A DNA stretch of 64,000 bases, from assembly GCA_033002965.1 (NCBI GenBank), contig JAURVB010014815.1, positions 1 to 64,000 of the forward strand. Reading direction: 5' to 3'. The position numbers were made by a program, and so were the translations under genes. Shown here one piece after another: positions 37,987-45,758 of the stretch (positions are counted from its first letter, which is position 1; every line of letters starts with the position of its first letter). This stretch comes from Piper betle (lineage: Eukaryota > Streptophyta > Magnoliopsida > Piperales > Piperaceae). The notes beneath the pieces are model-generated. The model was not told the origin of the DNA and ran no database searches. It saw only the letters and a program-made list of their open reading frames with translations.

Positions 37987-38037
<51 letters not shown>
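37950..38037. repeat. Compound (ATAC)n(AT)n microsatellite
   Basis: About ten ATAC units followed by 24 AT units, ending exactly where the pararetroviral sequence appears to begin. It is the left counterpart of the AT run at 43,442-43,458. Confidence 0.95.
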
Positions 38038-38039
<2 letters not shown>

Positions 38040-38895
38040 AATTTTAAGACCACTTAATTAAAGATGTTATGAACTATCTGTGCATGACTTGGGCGGAAAC
38101 CAAGTCTGTCAGAGTCTATTCAGTGAACAGAGCTAAAATTAAATGTTTGTCAAGAATTAAATCCCTGTAAGGAAGAAATTCTTTGTTTGTTAACCGTAGT
38201 ATACTCCAAATCAGGAGTGGTCATCAGGTCAAGATGCCACCAGTCTTCCCTGATTGTGTATAAAAACAGCTATTAGTATTTTAGTTGTTTTATTTTGTAT
38301 AATTGTTCTTATAGAACAAGGCTGTGTATGCTGTGATTTTATTCTAAAAAGTGAAAACAACCGAGAGGATTGGAGAAGAGAAGTTCGAGAAAACAACGAG
38401 TGTGATGCAGTAAAACAAAAATTCTTTTTCCTCTTTCCATTGGAGAAACCATAGTTCTCAACAGAATGAAATTCTTTCAGGTCCAAAGAATAGGAGGCGA
38501 GGAAGTTATCTAGAAATATAAAATCGAGAAAACATACCAGAGAGCTTGGTTAAGTCTGTAGATCTTCTTGAAGATATGCACCAGGGTTCTTCAGCTCATC
38601 CAACGGGATCTTCTGTCCATGACTGCCCAAACACGGCCTCTTGCCTCAACTGGGACTTACACTCGGACTCCCAGGCCTGTTGCTTCAGAAGATGGTGCTG
38701 GAAACCTGATCTGGTCTGGAGATATTCTGCTCAGAGCGGTACCTGTTCTCGATCTTACGAAATCTAGATAACTTCTTCGTCTTCTATTATTTAGAAGAGA
38801 AGGAAGTCATCTGTGGAGGACCAGAGGGTTTTCCTCCGGAAATCGGAAAAAGAAGAGAGTCTCTACTCACACATGATTTACTCAAACTTGCAAAT

Positions 38896-38901
38896 TTTAT
38901 T
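38896..38901 (-). terminator. Putative poly(A) signal AATAAA
   Basis: AATAAA on the minus strand lies about 40 bases downstream of the TATA box. A poly(A) signal just after the transcription start is the arrangement that gives pararetrovirus RNA its terminal redundancy. Confidence 0.5.
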
Positions 38902-38940
38902 GATTGCAACTTCTTCTATCTTACAACTGAAGGGAGACGT

Positions 38941-38952
38941 CCCTTATATAGA
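38941..38952 (-). promoter_or_regulatory. Putative pregenomic RNA TATA box
   Basis: TCTATATAAGGG on the minus strand has the same form as the caulimovirid 35S-type TATA box (TATATAAGG). A G-box core CACGTG lies about 150 bases upstream at 39,098-39,103. Confidence 0.6.
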
Positions 38953-39223
38953 CTCATAAAGAGGTAAATGGGTCTTAACATTGCCCGCTTACCCATTTCT
39001 TTACAAAGAAAAGAAAGCTTACAAACTAAGCAAACCACAAAAAACTGACATGCAACAAAGGGGAAGAATCCAGAAATGACCAGTTAGAGAGGTGGACCAC
39101 GTGGGTCGCTTAAAAACCACTCAACTAGACATCACCTCTGTATTCATAACCCGTGACTCAACAAACCGACAAAAACTTTACATAATGGAAGAGCTGGTGG
39201 ATTGATGGGCCTACCACGTTCTT

Positions 39224-40636
39224 CTAGTCAGTCTGTGCCAAGTTGATTGTTGGAGCCTGAGTGCTGTCTTTGCTGTTCTGTCCTTTTTCGGATAAGATTG
39301 GTGTGCTGTCATCAGATGATTCGTCTGGTAAGGATGAGAACATCTCGATGAGCTTTAGGTTCTTTGTTTCTTCAAACGGTTGAATGTATGGGCCGAATTC
39401 CTTAGCCCAGAAGAACCTGTAAGTTGGGCCTGTTAACATTAAGGTGAAATTTTCAAACACCTTAGATGTCCAACAGTAGTTGAAGCTTTGTATATGGGCT
39501 CGGGCCAATTCAAGCTGCTTATGTAACGGAGCCCAAGTATTTGTGGGTAGAACCTCCCAGTCTGGTTCGAGATCAATTTGATCCAGCTCAGGAAGTTCAT
39601 CTGTGTAGCAAAGGCCAAGAGCCATAAAACAATTTGACTCTTCAGCAAACTTGTTGTTCTTGAAAAGGGGAGGAGACGATTCGATCTTCAAACGTAGTCT
39701 TCTTCCTTTCCTAAGAAGAGCAGTCTCACAAATGTCTTGAATGTAGACGGGAAGCTTCTTGATTCCCTCCTCACTGTGAAAGAAGACTTCAGCAAGTAGT
39801 CCTGTTTGTAAGATTGCCTCAATAGTTATCTGTACATTTCTGTAGTATTGTATCGGAAACTCTTCTACTGAAATGTAGGCTTTTCTTAGGCTGTAGATAA
39901 TCTGGCATCTACATGCATAAGACTGATTGCATGTGGAGAAAGGGGCCTTGCATTGTCTTCGGCTATCATATTCTGTATCATACTTGACTCGGAGACAAGA
40001 GTCGAGCTGGGGAGAGTATTTTCCTTGTTGTGCTCTCTTCAGGAATTCGTATATACATTCTACTTGAGAACATAACTTGTCCTGGCTGTTTGAAGGAGTT
40101 GTTGAAATAACTTGTGCAAATGTAGTGTCTTCAGCAACTGGGCTGCTAACCAAAAGTGGGCTTCGGAAATAAGTTGGTCCACAAGTAGCGGCCACATCTT
40201 CGGCAGCTTGCTCAATGTTATAGTATCCTCTAAAGGAGGCTTTTGTAGATCCAATAGCTTGTTGGAGTTCTGGATAAGTTTTGTATAATCCAAATTTTGG
40301 TCCTGTGAAAAGGGCATAACAACAGAAATTTTTCCCCTTTGGCTTCTCCTGTATTTTACCAAAGTAGAAAACTAAGGCGCTTATGACCATAATTTTCTCT
40401 GTGGTATTTGTACTGCTAATGTTCCAAATGTTGTCAATAATACATCTTTGTGAGTCATCAAGACGTAGACAGTCTTTGCTAATGTATTGTCTGTGGGTAT
40501 TCTCGTAAGAAACCAATTGTGTTTGTCCAAAGGTAAGAACATTCCTAGAAATGCTTTTACCCTTTGTATTGTTTGGTCGGAGGCTAAGCTCCATGTCGCC
40601 CTTGTTTTTATAATCCCAAGATCTCTTGGGGGGCAT
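39224..40636 (-). CDS. Viroplasmin / transactivator-like caulimovirid protein
   Basis: Intact 470-residue ORF. The first ATG is at 40,636; the frame is open a few codons further upstream without an ATG. Residues about 105-150 match the caulimovirus viroplasmin module (Caulimo_VI, RNase H1 N-terminal-like fold): FCCYALFTGPKFGLYKTY, then a short helix and SFRGYYNIEQAAEDV. In known family members this protein forms the inclusion bodies and allows reinitiation of translation on polycistronic viral RNA. The rest has no motif I can name; the C-terminal 40 residues are acidic and Ser/Thr-rich. It follows the RT ORF, the usual place for this gene. Identification rests on one short domain plus position. 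Confidence 0.75.
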   Translation of the reverse strand: MPPKRSWDYKNKGDMELSLRPNNTKGKSISRNVLTFGQTQLVSYENTHRQYISKDCLRLDDSQRCIIDNIWNISSTNTTEKIMVISALVFYFGKIQEKPKGKNFCCYALFTGPKFGLYKTYPELQQAIGSTKASFRGYYNIEQAAEDVAATCGPTYFRSPLLVSSPVAEDTTFAQVISTTPSNSQDKLCSQVECIYEFLKRAQQGKYSPQLDSCLRVKYDTEYDSRRQCKAPFSTCNQSYACRCQIIYSLRKAYISVEEFPIQYYRNVQITIEAILQTGLLAEVFFHSEEGIKKLPVYIQDICETALLRKGRRLRLKIESSPPLFKNNKFAEESNCFMALGLCYTDELPELDQIDLEPDWEVLPTNTWAPLHKQLELARAHIQSFNYCWTSKVFENFTLMLTGPTYRFFWAKEFGPYIQPFEETKNLKLIEMFSSLPDESSDDSTPILSEKGQNSKDSTQAPTINLAQTD

Positions 40637-40667
40637 TTTTGTCTGAAATGTAAACACAAAAATGAGT

Positions 40668-40830
40668 TAGTTCGATTTTAAGGAATCGAGAACCCTGAAT
40701 TTTAAAGTTTTCAAACTTGTTTACGATTTTAAGGAATCGTGAACCCTGAATTTTAAAGTTTTCAAACTTTGTTTACGATTTTAAGGAATCGTGAACCCTG
40801 AATTTTGAAGTTTTCAAACTTGTTTTTGGC
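40668..40830 (-). repeat. Three tandem ~51-bp repeats between RT and viroplasmin ORFs
   Basis: Three near-identical units contain CGATTTTAAGGAATCG, then GAACCCTGAATTTTAAAG and TTTTCAAACTTGTTTA. The first words form a small inverted repeat (CGATT...AATCG). The array fills the gap upstream of the viroplasmin ORF, where a subgenomic promoter or translation-control element could lie. That role is inferred from position. Confidence 0.85.
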
Positions 40831-42400
40831 TTAAAAGCCTTGATAAAATGTCCGCCATTTTATTATCACATCCTTTAATGTGTTCCCATTGTATATTAGT
40901 TCCTCTTGTTAATAGGAAGTTCTGAAACTTGAGCCATCTTTTGGCATTGAGTCCCTTTGTTTTTCCTTTTAATTGTTGGGAGTATTTTACAATGGCTTCA
41001 CAATCTGTGCGGATTGTAAATTCCTTCTTACCTGTGATAAAAAGTTCAAATGCTTCTAGGGCATACATTACAGCTAAAATTTCAAAGTCTAAGCTGGTCA
41101 TGTACCCTGTCTGTTCTTTGTATTTTCCACTACCGTATCGGCAAATGGTTTCTTCTGTCTTAGGAGAGTACTTGTGTTCTTTCTTTAAAAGAATAGCTCC
41201 CCATCCCTGGTCACAACCATCACATTCTATAATTAAATAGTCTGTGTCCAGAGGCAAATGTAATTGTGGTAAAACTCTTACTAAGGTTTTAATTTTCTTA
41301 ACTAGTTTAATATCTTCAGTATTGAAGAAATTTAATCCAGTCTGATTTGTTTTATTGTATAAGGGTCCAGTGTATTTTCCTAGATCCTTAATAAAGTTTC
41401 TAGCATAATTTAATATGCCAAGGAAACTCCTTAGTTGTTTTGCGTCTTCCATTTTGTCAGGAAAATCTAGTATTTTGGAAGCTATATGTGGTTGTAATTT
41501 TATGGTTCCTTGTCCTAATTCTGTCCCAAGGAAGGAAATATGGGTCTTATTTATCTCCATTTTCTTCCTCGAAATAATTAAACCGTGTTGTTCAAAAAGA
41601 GCCAGCACAGTATAAAGGTGAGCATAGTGCTGTTCTTGGGTTTTTGAAAATATGAGTACATCATCGATGTACACACATGTGAATTCTGTATAATTTTTGA
41701 ATACTGCGTCCATTTTTCTTTGAAAAACCTGTGGTGCAGTTTTTAAGCCAAAGGGCATGACTAGCCATTCATAATGTCCATTAGGGCATGAGAAGGCAGT
41801 CCATTGTATGGAATCAGGATGCATTTTGACTTGCCAAAAGCCTGATTTTAAGTCAAACTTAGAATAAAATCTAGATGATTGTATTCTATTGATTAATTGC
41901 TCTTTGTCTGGTATTTTGTAACCATCTTCCCTTGTGTTGTCATTTAGTCTTTTGTAGTTGAAAACCATCCTGGATTGCCCTCTTTTCTGTTCAGACCCTT
42001 TATTAACAATAAAGGCTGGGCTTCTATGTGGGCTTATGGATTTTTGGATTAAGCCAAGATCCATGAGCTGCTTAATGTGCATGTCACATTCTTGTTGTTC
42101 CCAATTTGTGTACTTCATGTCTTGAGCTTTTATTGTTAAGTCTGGATTTATAATATCCAGCTTACAATAAATGTTGTTTCTATCCCAATATTGTGTGGGA
42201 TTTTCTCCTATTATAGAGATATGCTGTAGACGTTTTAGAAAATCGTCTATATTTTGTGAACTGTACATACATTTGAATAAGCTTGTTGGGCTTATCAAGT
42301 CTAAACTTATGTCTTCAGATGGGCTTAGGTTTTCTTCATCAAGGGAATGCATATGGCATTCACATGGGTTCTCATTTTTCTCAAAATGTTCATGTGACAT
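40814..42400 (-). CDS. Caulimovirid reverse transcriptase-RNase H
   Basis: Intact 528-residue ORF. Reverse transcriptase: residues about 95-300, with FYSKFDLKSGFWQVKM, WLVMPFGLKTAPQVFQRKM and the catalytic YIDD at 244-247 (VYIDDVLIFSKT). RNase H: residues about 388-525, with acidic residues visible at D394 (ECDGCDQGWGAIL), E440 (SLDFEILAV), D466 (IRTDCEAI) and D517 (DNKMADILSRLL). There is no integrase. The N-terminus overlaps the protease ORF by 76 bases in another frame. All catalytic motifs are present and no stop interrupts it, so the copy is either recent or has kept its frame by chance. Confidence 0.92.
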   Translation of the reverse strand: MSHEHFEKNENPCECHMHSLDEENLSPSEDISLDLISPTSLFKCMYSSQNIDDFLKRLQHISIIGENPTQYWDRNNIYCKLDIINPDLTIKAQDMKYTNWEQQECDMHIKQLMDLGLIQKSISPHRSPAFIVNKGSEQKRGQSRMVFNYKRLNDNTREDGYKIPDKEQLINRIQSSRFYSKFDLKSGFWQVKMHPDSIQWTAFSCPNGHYEWLVMPFGLKTAPQVFQRKMDAVFKNYTEFTCVYIDDVLIFSKTQEQHYAHLYTVLALFEQHGLIISRKKMEINKTHISFLGTELGQGTIKLQPHIASKILDFPDKMEDAKQLRSFLGILNYARNFIKDLGKYTGPLYNKTNQTGLNFFNTEDIKLVKKIKTLVRVLPQLHLPLDTDYLIIECDGCDQGWGAILLKKEHKYSPKTEETICRYGSGKYKEQTGYMTSLDFEILAVMYALEAFELFITGKKEFTIRTDCEAIVKYSQQLKGKTKGLNAKRWLKFQNFLLTRGTNIQWEHIKGCDNKMADILSRLLSQKQV

Positions 42401-43443
42401 TTACAGTCTGATAGAGGCTGTATATGGGTGTAAGGATTTTCCGTTTTTCCAGAGATACCGTCGGTTTCGTCTGGAAAAAGAGGCTTGTCATCATCTCCTA
42501 CGTGAATTCTAATTTTTCTAGAGGGTGTTCGAGCGTTTGTAATGGAATCAGCACGCTGTGCTCGTAACTCTGATAGTATTAAAGGATTTGTAATATCCTC
42601 AGAGATTACGGGACTAACAGTCGTATTATGTGAAAGAATAAAATAATCTTGTGTGATGAAACAAGATCTTTCATCATGGATCATGTAATTTTGTCCTAAA
42701 ATCATGTCTATGTGTTGTGTAGACATGTCATATAGCCACATCCTCTTAAGAGTCAGAGGGGTGCCATATTGGTTGCAATTATTCAAAAGCTGAATTTTTG
42801 CATTTTTAATGTAAAATTCATTAGGGGCTTTTGTTCCGTCGAACTGTGTTGCTAGCACAGGAGATGTTGGTTTATGTTTTTCCACATGGGGGAAAATCTC
42901 ATTATAAAGTTGTGTGCTAATATATGAACTGGTCGACCCAGTATCAATAAAAGCATTTAGGCTGGTACTAACCCCGCCCAATGTTATTTTGACCCAAACT
43001 TGAGTCTCAAGTGTATTGTGGTTACAAGGTGCTTTACCTTGGATCAATCCCATTTTTACTTGGGTTGATGTTTCTGGTTCATTACTTATTTGGTCTATAT
43101 CAAATAGGTTAGACTCATATGGATTATTCTGTTGTTTTTCCAGAAGTTCTATTCTAACTTCTAGAGAATTTAGTCTTGTTTCTAAATTCCTAATTCTAGA
43201 AATCTGTAAATTTTGTTGTTGTGAATTTCCTATTGGAGTATCTTTTACTTCAATAGAAATTCCGAAGTGAGATTTTATGCAAACTATGCATATCTCATGT
43301 TGACACTGGCTACACTTTGCTCTTCTGTTTAAATCAGGTAAGTATCCACACCAAGAGCAAGGCTTTGTCTTGTTTCCGGTTCCGTGTAACCAATGGTGAT
43401 TTTTACAATTTGTCTTTACTTCAGCTTTGTCTAATGGAAACAT
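42325..43443 (-). CDS. Caulimovirid aspartic protease ORF with Cys-rich N-terminus
   Basis: A 372-residue ORF. Residues about 29-55 hold a Cys cluster, C-X2-C-X11-C-X2-C-X4-C-X2-C, that looks zinc-binding but is not the CX2CX4HX4C coat-protein knuckle. Residues about 79-105 form a likely coiled coil (RIRNLETRLNSLEVRIELL). The retropepsin-type active site is FIDTGSTSSYIS with DTGS at 167-170, and the second half of the protease fold follows (GQNYMIHD). The last part overlaps the RT ORF. The ATG lies exactly at the AT-repeat junction and the frame stays open into the repeat. The true protein may therefore have been longer, and cut at the integration border. Confidence 0.8.
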   Translation of the reverse strand: MFPLDKAEVKTNCKNHHWLHGTGNKTKPCSWCGYLPDLNRRAKCSQCQHEICIVCIKSHFGISIEVKDTPIGNSQQQNLQISRIRNLETRLNSLEVRIELLEKQQNNPYESNLFDIDQISNEPETSTQVKMGLIQGKAPCNHNTLETQVWVKITLGGVSTSLNAFIDTGSTSSYISTQLYNEIFPHVEKHKPTSPVLATQFDGTKAPNEFYIKNAKIQLLNNCNQYGTPLTLKRMWLYDMSTQHIDMILGQNYMIHDERSCFITQDYFILSHNTTVSPVISEDITNPLILSELRAQRADSITNARTPSRKIRIHVGDDDKPLFPDETDGISGKTENPYTHIQPLSDCKCHMNILRKMRTHVNAICIPLMKKT

Positions 43444-43458
43444 ATATATATATATATA
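43442..43458. repeat. (AT)n run at right border of the pararetroviral insert
   Basis: Alternating AT directly after the viral coding sequence. With 37,990-38,037 it brackets the insertion. Confidence 0.9.
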
Positions 43459-43534
43459 GACTTGATCTAATCAATTACACTCAAGCAATGGTAATTAAAC
43501 ATATTCACATGAAAGTGAGATACAGTTCTTATTA

Positions 43535-44011
43535 TAAATCAATGTAAAAGTAAAAACTCATCGGTTTTATTGGTTACTTCAAGTTATTGTGGTATACCAA
43601 GAGTCCTTACTTATATCTATAAATAAGTGGTGTAGGAGATATGAAAATAAAAGAGCATAAGAAAAATATCAAGGGCAACACTTGAATCTTATTCTAATCT
43701 TGCTTTCTTGTAGTCACATTTGGTGTTTCTTTATCAAGTTTTGAGAGTATTCTTATTGCCATAGTTGGCTTGTGAGACAAAAGGTGATGCTTCTCTTGTT
43801 GCTATACTCGCGTAGAAAGAAGAATTTGTTGAATCTTCGAAGTAATTGGCCATTAGAAGGTAAGTGTAAGGGGCTCCTAAGAAAGTGTCCACCATAACTT
43901 GCTATAGATTATTCCTATTTCAAGTGGTTTTTCTTCATTATTGATTTATCATTGGTTTTGCCATCTTTGAGGTTTGCAATTTCCATATCCTTCACTCTAA
44001 TATTTTCAACA
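43535..44011 (+). repeat. LTR copy 1, 5'-truncated
   Basis: Closely matches 48,340-48,804 over more than 400 bases (shared ATCTTATTCTAATCTTGCTTT, TCCACCATAAC, ATTATTCCTATTTCAAGTGG) and ends TTTCAACA. Its first 70 or so bases, present in the other copy, are replaced by the AT run and pararetroviral DNA. Confidence 0.8.
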
Positions 44012-45233
44012 ATTTCAAAGCAATATAGTGTGGTATGGTTATTGAATTTTTAATTTAGCATTAATTTAATTATGGGACTAATGAAGTTTGATTATGGGAA
44101 TTCATAAGTCAACGCTCATTAGCGTGCTGTAGATGATAAAAGTAAATCTTAACATTGTGTTTTGTTTTGCAAGATTATAATTTTGTAATAACAGGTTGGT
44201 TTGCAAACTCTTTTCTACTTATGGAAGTATTTATGTGCCAAATTTCCAAAATTTTTCATTGTAACATTTGTTGCCTGGGTGACGAGGCGAGCACCCAATT
44301 GAGGCGGCGATGCTCGCGGCGGTGGAATCGCCAAAGCGAGTGCGCCGTTAGGAAGGCGATGCGGATATCGCCGCGGCTAGAATGCGGCCGGAGTTGGCCG
44401 GGGCAACACCGCAATGGCATGGCAAGTCTGGGCGGCGGCTATTGATGGCTGCCGGAGACGATTGCCGGCGGCGGCAGGAGGGCGGCTACTGTCGGGAATA
44501 GGGGATGGCGCCGGGGAAGAAGAAGAAGAAGAAGAAGAAGAAGGGCGGTGGCAATTCTGGAAGTTAAAAATAATACAAACTCGTAATAAATCTTTAAAAA
44601 TAATTATTTTAATGGGTTATAGGGTAAAGTTACTAAACTAATTAATTATTGGACGAAGTCGACGGACATAAGTAATAAAAATACGGTAATGATAAAATGT
44701 CGATAATTAATCGGCATAATAAAAACAATCAAATTAAATCGGACGGTTATAAGTAATTAATAAATAAAGATGTTACCTTTACCATATTAAATTTAATATT
44801 AGGTAAATAAAGTTATTATTTTAATAACGAGTCAGTAATGTAGAAAATAGGTTATTAAACTATAGTCGGGTAGTAATAACTCGCGTCGAACCTAAATAGC
44901 ATAATGGAAATAAATGAAGTTCGAAACTTTATAGAGTCAAATAATTTAAAATAATGGTATTAATAATATTTATGAATTAAAATAATTTAAATTATTTTAA
45001 ATAATTTAATTGAACAACTTAATTAATTAAATTGCTGTAAGTGACAGAAGCGATTAAAAAATTATAACCGAAGAAAATATATTAATAATAGTACTTAAAT
45101 ATTTGGGTATAAGTTGATAATTATTTTATTATTTGTTAGGTGTTAATTATGATCTAGATTATTAATGTAAAGTAGGATTTAAATGATTATGTCACATGAA
45201 TAGTTTAATATTTAATATTGTTGAAATTTAATA

Positions 45234-45237
<4 letters not shown>

Positions 45238-45282
<45 letters not shown>
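45238..45282. repeat. (AT)n microsatellite
   Basis: About 22 uninterrupted AT units. Confidence 0.95.
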
Positions 45283-45285
<3 letters not shown>

Positions 45286-45540
45286 ATTTAGTTGCATGCA
45301 TTTCTACTCAAATAAAATTATACTTATGTATAATTTTATGTCCTCGTTCAGATTAGGATCATTGGTCGCTGCTGCAAGTTTGAAATATCCAGGTCCGTAT
45401 AGTTATTTAAATGTTGTATTTTCCCTTGTGGATAACCTGGTCAGCCTGAGCCTAGATTCGACCATCATGCACCGAGTGCAACTGAGGTCAAGGAATTGAC
45501 TCAGTGTGACACGGGCTACGCCCTTCATAATTATATAACA

Positions 45541-45758
45541 GACACGGCGGGTTGGACCCGCCAGCCGATAACGGACACGGCGGGTTGGACCCGCCAGCCG
45601 ATAACGGACACGGCGGGTTGGACCCGCCAGCCGATAACGGACACGGCGGGTTGGACCCGCCAGCCGATAACGGACACGACGGGTTGGACCCGCCAGCCGA
45701 TAACGGACACGGCGGGTTGGACCCGCCAGCCGATAACGGACACGGCGGGTTGGACACA
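45541..45758. repeat. 33-bp minisatellite with a hairpin in every unit
   Basis: Six full units and a partial seventh of GACACGGCGGGTTGGACCCG + CCAGCCGATAACG. Each contains the inverted repeat GGCGGGT-TGG-ACCCGCC. One unit (45,673-45,705) has a G-to-A change that breaks one stem base. Because 33 is a multiple of three and the unit has no stop in several frames, both strands show repetitive ORFs that are not genes. Confidence 0.97.

Larger units (their letters stand above)
38038..39223 (-). other. Pararetroviral intergenic/leader region
   Basis: Follows the viroplasmin-like ORF and contains the putative promoter (38,941-38,952) and poly(A) signal (38,896-38,901). The rest down to 38,038 would be the leader of the pregenomic RNA. 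I did not find a tRNA-Met primer-binding site here. Short ORFs are present, as is usual in these leaders, but none is recognisable. Confidence 0.5.
38038..43441 (-). mobile_element. Endogenous caulimovirid (pararetrovirus) insertion
   Basis: A 5.4-kb minus-strand segment between an AT microsatellite on each side. In transcript order it has a protease ORF (43,443-42,325), an RT-RNase H ORF (42,400-40,814), a short repeat array, a viroplasmin-like ORF (40,636-39,224), and an intergenic region with a TATA box and poly(A) signal. Separate ORFs plus a viroplasmin domain place it in Caulimoviridae, with the genera that carry an inclusion-body/transactivator gene. It differs from polyprotein types that lack one. 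Movement- and coat-protein genes are not seen, so about a quarter to a third of a typical 7-8 kb genome is absent. There is no integrase, as expected for this family. Confidence 0.85.

Noticed and set aside
45541..45758. Regular 33-bp repeats, possible CRISPR-like array
   Set aside because: Units are contiguous with no spacers, and the host is a plant.
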